Shown here: one piece after another, positions 9,106-17,147 of the stretch | Numbering within the stretch: position 1 is the stretch's first letter | Layout of the letters: each line of letters begins with the position of its first letter | The notes under the pieces: generated by a model | What the model saw: only the letters and a program-made list of their open reading frames with translations | What the model was told of the DNA's origin: nothing | The model's database searches: none | Position numbers and translations under genes: made by a program | Assembly (NCBI GenBank): GCA_047634635.1 | Contig: JBLIIE010000001.1 | Span: forward strand, 45,357-109,356 | Origin: Granulosicoccus sp047634635 | Lineage (GTDB): Bacteria > Pseudomonadota > Gammaproteobacteria > Granulosicoccales > Granulosicoccaceae | Direction: 5' to 3' | DNA length: 64,000 nt

Positions 9106-10064
9106 GAATCTGGCCGACTAATGTCTTTGTTTGAGGCTGCTGCACTGTCCGATACGCCTGGCGATAAATTGGTCGGCTCTGCGGAAGCTGGATCACCATA
9201 GTGAACAAATGGCCTTTCGTCGTCCGTAATGATCGACACCTCCCGTGGGTCATCATCATCATGCAACTCCTGACCTCCTAGCGTAAAGTGACGCAGTACG
9301 CCACCAAAGGCCAACTCCAGGTTGTGTCGGGTGAATGTTGTATCGGTAGGCCCGTAGGCTAGTACGGTGTTCTTCACAAGCACTGTACGATCACAGAATT
9401 CACGAACAGATCCAAGGTTGTGAGTAGAGACCAGCATGACTCGCCCTTCTTCACGTAACTCACGAAGCAGCTCCACGATTCGGTCCTCGGTCTTGACATC
9501 AACACCGGTGAACGGCTCGTCGAGCAGGATAACTTGCCCATCCTGGGCTAGCGAGCGAGCCAGAAAAATGCGTTTACGCTGACCTCCAGACAGCTCACCA
9601 ATCTGGCGATGACGAAAATCCTGCATGCCGACTCGCTCGAGTGCCAGCTCGACACTCTCTTTGTCCGCCTGCGATGGGCGTCGCAAGAATCCCATATGTC
9701 CGTAGCGCCCCATCATCACCACATCATCAACCAAAATCGGAAAGGCCCAGTCGACCTCTTCCGATTGTGGCACGTAAGCAACTAAGTTCTCGCGAATCGC
9801 CTGCTTGACGCTTCTACCTAGCAGACGAATTTCTCCCTTACCGATCGGCAGAAAACCCATAATCGCCTTAAACAGAGTCGATTTACCGGCCCCATTGACA
9901 CCGACCAGTGCTGTAATCGTGCCCAGCGGCACCTCAAAGGACGCATCGTAAAGGGCCGTATGCCCGTTACGGTAGGTGACCGTCACGTCGTTGGCCGTGA
10001 TACCGGCACCCGCATCGCTAATTTGCATAGCGGCAGTATCTACAGCCTTCACTCGATCTGGCAA
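9102..10064 (-). CDS. sitB: Metal ABC transporter ATP-binding protein (SitB-like)
   Basis: A 320-residue ATPase with Walker A GVNGAGKST, signature LSGGQRKRIF and Walker B VILLDEPFTGVD. The likely start is a TTG at 10064 because a GGAG lies seven bases upstream; the next in-frame ATG is at 10028. After the ATPase core there is an acidic, low-complexity tail of about 65 residues beginning LHDDDDP. It powers the two permeases. The order binding protein, ATPase, permease, permease is that of sitABCD. Confidence 0.9.
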   Translation of the reverse strand: MPDRVKAVDTAAMQISDAGAGITANDVTVTYRNGHTALYDASFEVPLGTITALVGVNGAGKSTLFKAIMGFLPIGKGEIRLLGRSVKQAIRENLVAYVPQSEEVDWAFPILVDDVVMMGRYGHMGFLRRPSQADKESVELALERVGMQDFRHRQIGELSGGQRKRIFLARSLAQDGQVILLDEPFTGVDVKTEDRIVELLRELREEGRVMLVSTHNLGSVREFCDRTVLVKNTVLAYGPTDTTFTRHNLELAFGGVLRHFTLGGQELHDDDDPREVSIITDDERPFVHYGDPASAEPTNLSPGVSDSAAASNKDISRPDS

Positions 10065-10079
10065 GGTTTTTCTCCGCTC

Positions 10080-10988
10080 TTACTTCAAATTGCTTGTCAG
10101 ACCGTCCACAACAGTCTGGGACGTCACTCGTAACAGGTCTAAATACGTAGGAACTGGACCATCCTTTTTACTCAGACTATCCACATACAAAACCCCTCCG
10201 TACGCCGCACCAGTCTCACGTGCCACCTGCTCTGCAGGCGAGGTATTAACAGTGCTTTCACAGAACACAACAGGGATCTCATTAGCTCTCACTCCATCGA
10301 TCACACTGCGGACCTGTTGCGGCGTGCCAATCTGATCAGCATTCATCGGCCAGAGATAGAGCTCTTTCAGGCCAAAATCACGCGCAAGGTAGCTGAAAGC
10401 TCCCTCGCAGGTCACGAGCCAGCGTTGGGCTTCAGGAATTTTGGCGATTTGTAAGCGCAGTGGCTCTATGGTATCGCTAATTTGCTGTTTGTACGCATCA
10501 GCATTGGCCAGATATGCGTCTGCATTGTCCGGATCTTGCTGTGCCAAAGCCGCGGCAATATTATCCACGTAAATTCCAGCATTTTGCAATCCCATCCACG
10601 CATGCGGGTTGGCTTGACCCTCGTAGGCACCTTCCGCTATGGAAATCGGGTCTATTCCGTCAGTCAATGTGGCAGAAGGCATGTCATTCAGGTTGCCCAC
10701 GAACTGCTCGAACCAGAGTTCGAGATTCAATCCGTTCCAGAGGATCAAGTCAGCATCGCTAGCACGTACGATATCCTGTGGAGTGGGCTGATACCCATGT
10801 ATCTCCGCACCTGGCTTGGTAATCGACACCACGTCTGCATATCCGCCTGCCACATTTTGTGCCATGTCAGCCAACACAGTAAAGGTCGTTACTACTTTAA
10901 GCTTATCCTCCTGTGCACTCACATTCACACTTACTGCGAAGAGAAAAATTGCTAGTGCTGCAACAGCAACAGGGCGGGTAATCAACAT
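10080..10988 (-). CDS. sitA: Manganese/iron ABC transporter substrate-binding protein (SitA-like)
   Basis: A 302-residue periplasmic protein with a signal peptide (residues 1-25, ending VNVSA-Q). It belongs to the cluster A-I metal-binding proteins. The four expected ligands can be placed: H64 in EIHGYQ, H129 in NPHAWM, E195 in TCEGAFSY and D270 in LYVDSLS. The His-His-Glu-Asp set is the one known for Mn2+/Fe2+ binders; zinc binders have a third histidine instead of the glutamate and a His-rich loop, which is absent here. It is the first gene of the transport operon, with an operator-like palindrome about 37 bp upstream. Confidence 0.9.
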   Translation of the reverse strand: MLITRPVAVAALAIFLFAVSVNVSAQEDKLKVVTTFTVLADMAQNVAGGYADVVSITKPGAEIHGYQPTPQDIVRASDADLILWNGLNLELWFEQFVGNLNDMPSATLTDGIDPISIAEGAYEGQANPHAWMGLQNAGIYVDNIAAALAQQDPDNADAYLANADAYKQQISDTIEPLRLQIAKIPEAQRWLVTCEGAFSYLARDFGLKELYLWPMNADQIGTPQQVRSVIDGVRANEIPVVFCESTVNTSPAEQVARETGAAYGGVLYVDSLSKKDGPVPTYLDLLRVTSQTVVDGLTSNLK

Positions 10989-11024
10989 GTTTTACTTCTC
11001 TTAAGTTTACATTGGCTAGATAGT

Positions 11025-11038
11025 TTAGCCTAGGCTAA
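11025..11038. promoter_or_regulatory. Perfect 14-bp palindrome, candidate MntR operator
   Basis: TTAGCCTAGGCTAA is self-complementary over all 14 bases and sits 37 bp before the start codon of the manganese-binding-protein gene. It resembles DtxR-family operators, which are inverted repeats of the TTAGGTTAGCC type. Since mntR lies in the same cluster, it is the natural binding site. The assignment is inference from position and family. Confidence 0.7.
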
Positions 11039-11183
11039 CTTGTTAAATCAACGTGTAATGATGAAAGTTGTTTTCCTGTTTGACTCCCCGAAAGGAATAC
11101 TGTGTACCCTAAGCATTTGGGGCGACCAAAAAATACCCAAGTGAATTACTCGGATATAGCCTTAAGGTTCGCATGGTTGTTAA

Positions 11184-11198
11184 TGAGAATTATTCGTA
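11184..11198 (+). promoter_or_regulatory. Fur-box-like site upstream of the iron transporter
   Basis: TGAGAATTATTCGTA matches the 7-1-7 Fur consensus TGATAATNATTATCA at 11 of the 14 defined positions and lies 47 bp before the start of the iron-binding-protein gene. A fur gene is present at 53148-53597. Regulation by Fur is inferred. Confidence 0.65.
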
Positions 11199-11244
11199 TT
11201 AACATTGACGTTCTTTAATTAATCCATGCCGACGGCTTGTTTCA

Positions 11245-12279
11245 ATGAAATTCACAAAAAAATTCAGAACTACCCACTGCTTGATGATTCTCGCATCCGT
11301 GCTTGCAAGTGTCGCATCGGCGCAGGCCACAGCCGCAGAGGTCAACGTCTATTCCTACCGACAACCCTTTCTCACTGATCCTATTTTCGATGCGTTTACC
11401 GCAGACACAGGCATCAAAGTCAACACGGTCTTTGCTAAGAAAGGCTTGATCGAGCGCCTGGAAAATGAAGGGATTAATAGTCCTGCTGATCTGGTTTTGG
11501 TCACCAATGTAGGCAACCTTGCATCGGCGGTGGACGCGGGGGTCACGCAGTCCTTAAGCAATGAAGTACTCGAGAGCAATATTCCTGCGAGTTTTCGTGA
11601 TGTAGACGGACACTGGTTTGGATTAACATCTCGCGGCCGTATTATTGTCACCTCCAAAGACCGAGTGGAAGCTGGTCTCATTAATGACTACAGCGACTTA
11701 GCAAAACCAGAGTTAGAGGGACGTATTTGCACTCGCAGTGGCAAACACTCTTATATGGTGGAACTGATTGCATCAGTGATTGCGCATGAAGGTGAAGAAG
11801 TTGCGCAACAATGGTTGAAGTCGGTTAAAGCCAACCTTGCCCGTAAGCCACAAGGCAATGACAGGGCTCAGGTGAAGGCCATATCCCAAGGTGAATGCGA
11901 TGTTGCGATAATCAATACCTATTACATGGGCGCCATGATGTCCAAACCGGAACAACAAGCCTGGGCTGACTCCGTGAATGTCATTTTTCCTAATCAATCT
12001 GGTTATGGTACACACATGAATATCAGCGGGGTCGTCCTGACCAAAGCTTCACCCAACCGCGACAATGCCGTAAAATTAATGGAATATCTGGTTAGTGATG
12101 TGGCGCAAAACCTGTATGCAACAGGTAATCACGAATACCCAATTAAAACCGATGTATCTCCGTCTGAACTCGTCAGTAGTTGGGGAGAATTCAAGAAAGA
12201 TAGCTTGTCACTCAACGACATTGCAAAATACCGAGCTCAGGCAAGTCGTCTAGTTGACACTGTAGACTATGATGGCTAA
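11245..12279 (+). CDS. fbpA: Iron(III) ABC transporter substrate-binding protein (FbpA/FutA type)
   Basis: A 344-residue periplasmic ferric-ion-binding protein. The signal peptide ends near residue 31 (TATAAE-VNVYS). The mature start VNVYSYRQP and the paired tyrosines Y226-Y227 in INTYYMG, which bind Fe3+ in this family, are clear. It delivers iron to the fused permease encoded next, whose frame begins inside its last codons. A Fur-like box precedes it. No ATPase gene (FbpC) is nearby. Confidence 0.9.
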   Translation: MKFTKKFRTTHCLMILASVLASVASAQATAAEVNVYSYRQPFLTDPIFDAFTADTGIKVNTVFAKKGLIERLENEGINSPADLVLVTNVGNLASAVDAGVTQSLSNEVLESNIPASFRDVDGHWFGLTSRGRIIVTSKDRVEAGLINDYSDLAKPELEGRICTRSGKHSYMVELIASVIAHEGEEVAQQWLKSVKANLARKPQGNDRAQVKAISQGECDVAIINTYYMGAMMSKPEQQAWADSVNVIFPNQSGYGTHMNISGVVLTKASPNRDNAVKLMEYLVSDVAQNLYATGNHEYPIKTDVSPSELVSSWGEFKKDSLSLNDIAKYRAQASRLVDTVDYDG

Positions 12280-14308
12280 GAAACCGCTCGTAAGCCCACT
12301 GCCGCAGCTTCCTGATGGAGCTGCGGTCACTGGCCGCGTCAAGGCGCGATGGGGCTCATCCCCTACGTATCAGTCCGCGACACCCTCAGCTGTTCGCTGG
12401 CCTGGGGGTGCGTTTCATTACAGCGCCAGTAGAATCACAGGAACCCGGCAACTAAGCAATACCGCTGTTCATCCAGCACGAGGGGCGGCACCCTTTCCCG
12501 AAGTGCAATATCGCAAGCATTTTCCAGGTGCACTCAAGCGCCCTGCACTCAGAGTGCTGGATGAAACAGCAAGCGTCGATGCAAACTTAAAACATCGCAG
12601 TCTACGAATCGCTACATACGGTATCTGGGCATCCATAAGCGGCTGGCCCCTCATGGCCATGATCGTTGCATTCGTTGTTTGTCTACCTATTCTATCTGTA
12701 CTGTATCTAGCATTTAATCCTGAGGAAAATATCTGGCCCCACCTCTGGAATACCGTCCTCTTAAATTACATTGCCAACACTTTGGGTTTGATGTTTGGAG
12801 TTGCAGCTGGCACCTTGTTAATCGGGGTAAGTACTGCATGGTTAGTCACACGATATGAGTTCCCGGGGCGTTCAATGTTCAATTGGGCTTTGCTATTACC
12901 TTTTGCGGTACCTGCGTATGTCATCGCATACATCTATACAGATCTATTAGAGTTTGCAGGTCCGGTTCAAGGCGCTCTGCGAGCAGCCTTTGGCTGGACA
13001 CTTGCCAATCAATACTGGTTCCCTAGCATACGTTCCCTTCCCGGAGCCATCACGATGATGGTTCTCGTCTTGTATCCCTACGTTTACCTATTAGCAAGAG
13101 CCGCATTTTTAGAGCAATCTGCCTCAGTGGTGGAAGCTGCCAGGGCTCTTGGTGGAACATCAAGATCTCGTTTTTTCCGTATATCCCTACCGATGGCTCG
13201 TCCTGCAATAGCCGTGGGTTTAGCGATGGCACTAATGGAGACGCTCAATGATTTCGGTACGGTAGACTACTTCGCTGTACGCACTCTCACCTCAGGCTTG
13301 TATGATGTATGGCTGGGCATGAACAATCTGGGCGGAGGTGCACAGATTGCCTCTTTGCTTCTGGTTTTTGTCATGATGCTCATCGGCCTGGAAAAAGTCA
13401 GTCGACGCCATCAAGAACATTACCAACCCACATCCTCACGATTCCGCAGGTACAACCATCGGAAACTGAAGGGCAAAGAGGCACTGCTAGCCACGACAAT
13501 TTGTTTCATACCCATCTGCTTCGGATTTCTAATACCTGCCTGGGTTTTACTGAGTTATTCGATTCAATATTTTGATGTTTCCTTCACTGCGGACTTTCGC
13601 CAGATAGCGTTCAATTCTATGAGCCTGTCGGCCACTGCAGCCTTAGCTGCTGTCGCTGTGGGAATTTTGCTCAGCTATAGTCAAAGGCTCCGCCCGACAC
13701 GCCTACTGAAAACGAGCGTCAATATTTCCAGTCTTGGCTATGCAGTTCCCGGTGCGGTACTGGCAATCGGCGTCATTATTCCCTTCGCGGCAATCGACAA
13801 TACTGTCGATGCGTTCACGCGAAAACATTTTGATTTTTCTACTGGCCTAGTGCTAAGTGGAACTGTCTTCGCTTTGGTATTTGCCTATACAGTGCGGTTT
13901 TTAGCAGTTGCATACGGGTCCGTAGATGCCAGTATGAAAAAAATCAGTCCACATATGGATGACGCTGCAAGATCCCTGGGTCATTCCTCACTAGGAATAC
14001 TGTCGAAAATACACCTGCCACTTATGAAAAGCGGAGTTCTCACAGCAGCGCTGGTAGTTTTCGTCGATTGCATGAAGGAACTGCCTGCGACACTGGTTCT
14101 ACGTCCATTTAATTTCGACACACTGGCAACGCATGTCTATCAATTTGCATCTGATGAACTCATAGGCGAAGCCGCATTAGGATCCTTGCTCATTGTGCTA
14201 GTTGGACTGGTACCTGTGATACTGCTGACTGTAAGTATTGATCGCTCTCAAGAACTCAAGGCCGCGGGTATAAGCACTGTTGGCAATCTCAAAAATCAAC
14301 CTGCGTAA
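12269..14308 (+). CDS. fbpB: Iron(III) ABC transporter permease, fused double unit, with odd N-terminal extension
   Basis: A 679-residue frame whose ATG at 12269 overlaps the fbpA stop by 11 bp. Residues from about 125 on form two consecutive BinPDT_inner-membrane permease units (each with an EAA loop: VVEAARALGG and MDDAARSLGH), as is usual for FbpB/AfuB of about 540 residues. The first 120 residues are unlike any permease: rich in Ala, Pro, Arg and Ser, without helices, and encoded by DNA full of inverted repeats (12302-12326, 12464-12570). Either translation really starts at 12269 and reads through an inserted palindromic element, or a later non-ATG codon, for example the in-frame GTG at 12554, is used. 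Confidence 0.8.
   Translation: MMAKKPLVSPLPQLPDGAAVTGRVKARWGSSPTYQSATPSAVRWPGGAFHYSASRITGTRQLSNTAVHPARGAAPFPEVQYRKHFPGALKRPALRVLDETASVDANLKHRSLRIATYGIWASISGWPLMAMIVAFVVCLPILSVLYLAFNPEENIWPHLWNTVLLNYIANTLGLMFGVAAGTLLIGVSTAWLVTRYEFPGRSMFNWALLLPFAVPAYVIAYIYTDLLEFAGPVQGALRAAFGWTLANQYWFPSIRSLPGAITMMVLVLYPYVYLLARAAFLEQSASVVEAARALGGTSRSRFFRISLPMARPAIAVGLAMALMETLNDFGTVDYFAVRTLTSGLYDVWLGMNNLGGGAQIASLLLVFVMMLIGLEKVSRRHQEHYQPTSSRFRRYNHRKLKGKEALLATTICFIPICFGFLIPAWVLLSYSIQYFDVSFTADFRQIAFNSMSLSATAALAAVAVGILLSYSQRLRPTRLLKTSVNISSLGYAVPGAVLAIGVIIPFAAIDNTVDAFTRKHFDFSTGLVLSGTVFALVFAYTVRFLAVAYGSVDASMKKISPHMDDAARSLGHSSLGILSKIHLPLMKSGVLTAALVVFVDCMKELPATLVLRPFNFDTLATHVYQFASDELIGEAALGSLLIVLVGLVPVILLTVSIDRSQELKAAGISTVGNLKNQPA
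12302..12326. repeat. Inverted repeat (hairpin) at the fbpA-fbpB junction
   Basis: CCGCAGCT and AGCTGCGG form an eight-base-pair stem around a nine-base spacer, 23 bp after the fbpA stop. No T-run follows, so it is not a standard terminator. It may reduce permease synthesis relative to the binding protein, as seen in other binding-protein operons (inference). Confidence 0.6.
12464..12570. repeat. Nested inverted repeat, about 107 bp, MITE- or structured-RNA-like
   Basis: The ends GCTGTTCATCCAGCAC and GTGCTGGATGAAACAGC are inverted copies that differ by one inserted base. Inside lie further inverted pairs (AGGGGCG with GCGCCCT, GCACC with GGTGC), so the whole segment can fold into one long hairpin. 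It lies within the predicted 5' end of the permease gene and is read through in frame. It could be a miniature inverted-repeat element, a REP-like unit or an RNA control structure. Confidence 0.6.
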
Positions 14309-14366
14309 CTGGCAAAAATCCCAGCGCTCAAAGTACACTATCGACTCGCACTTTTGAGATCTTGGC

Positions 14367-16409
14367 ATGAGCGCAAAAACGACAGTTCTACGAGAATTTC
14401 CAAAAAGCGTAAGAGTCGTCGAACATCAAATCATCACGATGCCCGATGGCTGCGAACTTTCGGCACGTATCTGGATTCCAGAGGATGCTGAAGTCTCACC
14501 AGTACCTGCAATAATTGAACACCTACCCTACAGAAAACGAGATGGAACCATAGTTCGAGACTGCATGAATCACCCTTGGTTTGCAGGCCATGGCTATGCC
14601 TGTATCCGTGTGGACATGCGTGGCAATGGCGATTCGCAAGGGCTCATGCAGGACGAATACACTGAGCAGGAATTGCGAGATGCCTGCGATGTTATTCAGT
14701 GGGCAAGTGCACAATCTTGGTGTACAGGCCATATCGGAATGATGGGTATCTCGTGGGGCGGCTTCAACGCTTTACAGGTGGCCAGCCTAAAACCTAAGGC
14801 TTTGAAAGCCGTCATTACCGTATGCTCAAGTGTTGATCGATTCGCAGACGACATTCATTTTAAAGGTGGCTGTCTACTGGGCGAAAATATCGGCTGGGCA
14901 GCTACCATGTTGTCTTATTCCTCTCGCCCACCCGACCCTTTACTGGTAGGCGATCAGTGGCGTGAATTATGGCTTTCAAGACTTGAGAACATGCCATTTC
15001 TAGCCACAACCTGGATTGGCTGCCAGACAAGAGACGCGTATTGGAAACACGGTTCAGTTTGTGAAGACTACACATCCATTGATGCTGCTGTACTCTCAAT
15101 TGGTGGATGGCATGATGGGTATCGCAATACCGTATCTCATTTAGTTGAAAACCTAAGCTCGCCTGTCAAAGGTATTGTCGGGCCATGGATACACAAATAT
15201 CCCCACTATGCAGCACCCGCCCCAAGAATCGGATTTCTCCAGGAATCACTTCGTTGGTGGGATCACTGGCTCAAAGAAATTGATACAGGAGCAGACGATC
15301 TACCAGCCTATCGTGCCTATCTGATGGACGGACTACCTCCCGCTCCCTGGTACGACGAACGTCCGGGACGATGGATTGCGGAAGATTCCTGGCCGTCGAA
15401 AAATATTGGCCAACAATGCTACGCAGCTGGGAATGACAACACTCTGCAACTCAAGCAAGATCACAACGATGCTCCTTCTGTGGAATTAGCAAACTGTCTC
15501 ATCAATACAAAGGCAAATTGTGGCTCTGGTACAGGCGAGTATTTTCCGTTCACCTTTGGACCAGAACTACCTGATGATCAGAGTGATGACGACGCCCTGA
15601 GTTGCTGTTTCGACAGTGATGTTAAATCAGATATCACTGATATTGTGGGCGCCCCAGTCATCAATTTTTGTTGCAGCGTCGATAAGCCACTTGCCCATCT
15701 CACATTCAGATTGTGTGATATTCAACCCGACGGCTCATCAACACTAATCACTATGGGCATGTTGAACTTAACGCATGCTAAATCGCACGAGTTCCCCAAG
15801 CAAATATTAGCCAACAAGCCATTTAAAGGATCTGTTGCGCTCGATCAGGTTGCCTATCGGCTAGCAGCCGGACACAAGCTGCGATTGTCCATATCGTCGG
15901 CGTACTGGCCGTTCCTGTGGCCGTCTCCTGAAACAGTCACTGTGACGCTTTACAGTGCAGTATTGAATCTTCCAACAAGACTATCAGTTGCAACAATAGA
16001 TGAATGCTCATTTGATGCTCCCGAAACGGCCTCTGGCTGGGATCACGATGTCATAAGAGAAGCTTCTTCTACAAGAGAACGCACTATCGATCCTGAAACA
16101 GGCTTTAGCATCACGCGTATTCACAATGACTTTGGTGAAAACCGCGATGCTGATCATCACTTAATAAGCGGCAGCAAAATGAATGAGAAATTTTCAATTC
16201 ACCCAGAAAATCCTGCTTCGGCAAGTATCGATATTGCCTGGGAGCAAAACCTAGCTCGTGATGAATGGAGTATTAAAACTCACGCTAAGATGCACATGCA
16301 TGCAGACTTAGATTGGTTTTATATCCAAGGCACTCTGTCCGCGTGGGAAAACGATGCCGTTATTTTTCACCGCGATTACGATGAGAAAGTTAAGAGACGG
16401 TTCGTGTGA
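14367..16409 (+). CDS. CocE/NonD-type X-Pro dipeptidyl-peptidase (S15) family hydrolase
   Basis: A 680-residue alpha/beta hydrolase. Residues 1 to about 330 form the catalytic domain with the oxyanion tyrosine region (EHLPYRKRDG), nucleophile GISWGG, an aspartate in GGWHDGYRN and a histidine in GPWIHKYPH; the C-terminal half is the jelly-roll PepX_C domain, including LAAGHKLRLSISSAYWP. Members are cocaine esterase, acylases and Xaa-Pro peptidases, so substrate cannot be stated. No signal peptide. It follows the iron permease by 58 bp but has no evident link to it. Confidence 0.85.
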   Translation: MSAKTTVLREFPKSVRVVEHQIITMPDGCELSARIWIPEDAEVSPVPAIIEHLPYRKRDGTIVRDCMNHPWFAGHGYACIRVDMRGNGDSQGLMQDEYTEQELRDACDVIQWASAQSWCTGHIGMMGISWGGFNALQVASLKPKALKAVITVCSSVDRFADDIHFKGGCLLGENIGWAATMLSYSSRPPDPLLVGDQWRELWLSRLENMPFLATTWIGCQTRDAYWKHGSVCEDYTSIDAAVLSIGGWHDGYRNTVSHLVENLSSPVKGIVGPWIHKYPHYAAPAPRIGFLQESLRWWDHWLKEIDTGADDLPAYRAYLMDGLPPAPWYDERPGRWIAEDSWPSKNIGQQCYAAGNDNTLQLKQDHNDAPSVELANCLINTKANCGSGTGEYFPFTFGPELPDDQSDDDALSCCFDSDVKSDITDIVGAPVINFCCSVDKPLAHLTFRLCDIQPDGSSTLITMGMLNLTHAKSHEFPKQILANKPFKGSVALDQVAYRLAAGHKLRLSISSAYWPFLWPSPETVTVTLYSAVLNLPTRLSVATIDECSFDAPETASGWDHDVIREASSTRERTIDPETGFSITRIHNDFGENRDADHHLISGSKMNEKFSIHPENPASASIDIAWEQNLARDEWSIKTHAKMHMHADLDWFYIQGTLSAWENDAVIFHRDYDEKVKRRFV

Positions 16410-16542
16410 CGACCTGGAGTACGAAGGCTACTTTAGCGTTTCTGCCATAAGGACTTCCTTGGGAGTGTCATTACGATCATTGAATTGTGATTTTTGACGA
16501 TGATATGAACGTCATGATTTCATAGGAAATACCCATTAAGAT

Positions 16543-16974
16543 TCACACAACATGATGCACACATAGCTCAACTTGATTCCCATCAGGATCACCAAGGTAC
16601 AACGAGTGAACCTCATCATGCTCGTATGGATTCACTTCAATACCCATAGATTCTAATTCTACTTGCGCTAAAACAAGTTCCCTCTTGCCACCTGGCAACT
16701 GAAACGCAATATGATCAAGTGCCGAGGCTGAGTCATCCACCTTATCCGACTGGAACAACGCATGGTTGTGATGGTCATCTGCACAAAAAAACACTATTGT
16801 TTTCGTAATCGTAGACGCAGCACACAAAACTGTGGCAAGCCCTATCGCCTCTTTTACAGGGAGAATATGTGAACCCGCCGCAAGTACTAGAAGCGCTGTT
16901 CCAAATCCAAATACAGCTGAGAATAGTGAGACAAAGAATCCAAGAAAAATTAAGAGAAGCTGTGCTTTCCCAAA
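16543..16974 (-). pseudogene. Chimeric remnant: TauE/SafE N-terminal piece joined to a VOC-domain C-terminal piece
   Basis: One open frame of about 143 codons reads from the left side of a stop at 16975-16977 to 16543. Its first part (FLGFFVSLFSAVFGFGTALLVL, then VKEAIGLATVLCAASTITK) is the opening of a TauE/SafE-type membrane transporter. From FFCADDHHNHALF on it is the second half of a glyoxalase/VOC protein, ending with the metal-ligand region GDPDGNQVELCVHHV. Neither half is complete and the frame has no ATG at its start. This looks like two neighbouring genes fused by a deletion. Whether the short VOC part is still expressed from the TTG at 16827 is unknown. Confidence 0.7.
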
Positions 16975-17114
16975 TTACGTATTCGCTCTAGTTCATATGC
17001 CCCAATTCAATCGCGATGATATCAATTCTCGGAAATCAGCAAGTACTAGTATCCCGTTTTTAATCGTGTGCATATCAAGGTCTAATACATGCAACGACAT
17101 TGTTGCTTCGCACA

Positions 17115-17131
17115 GACCTCCAGTGGAGGTC
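17115..17131. repeat. Short hairpin downstream of the dipeptide-type transporter operon
   Basis: GACCTC and GAGGTC flank a five-base loop, 17 bp past the stop of the ATPase gene (minus strand). There is no T-run, so it may stabilise the 3' end of the transcript rather than terminate it. The 173 bp between the chimeric remnant and the ATPase gene holds nothing else I recognise. Confidence 0.4.
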
Positions 17132-17147
17132 CACACGCCTACTGTGA

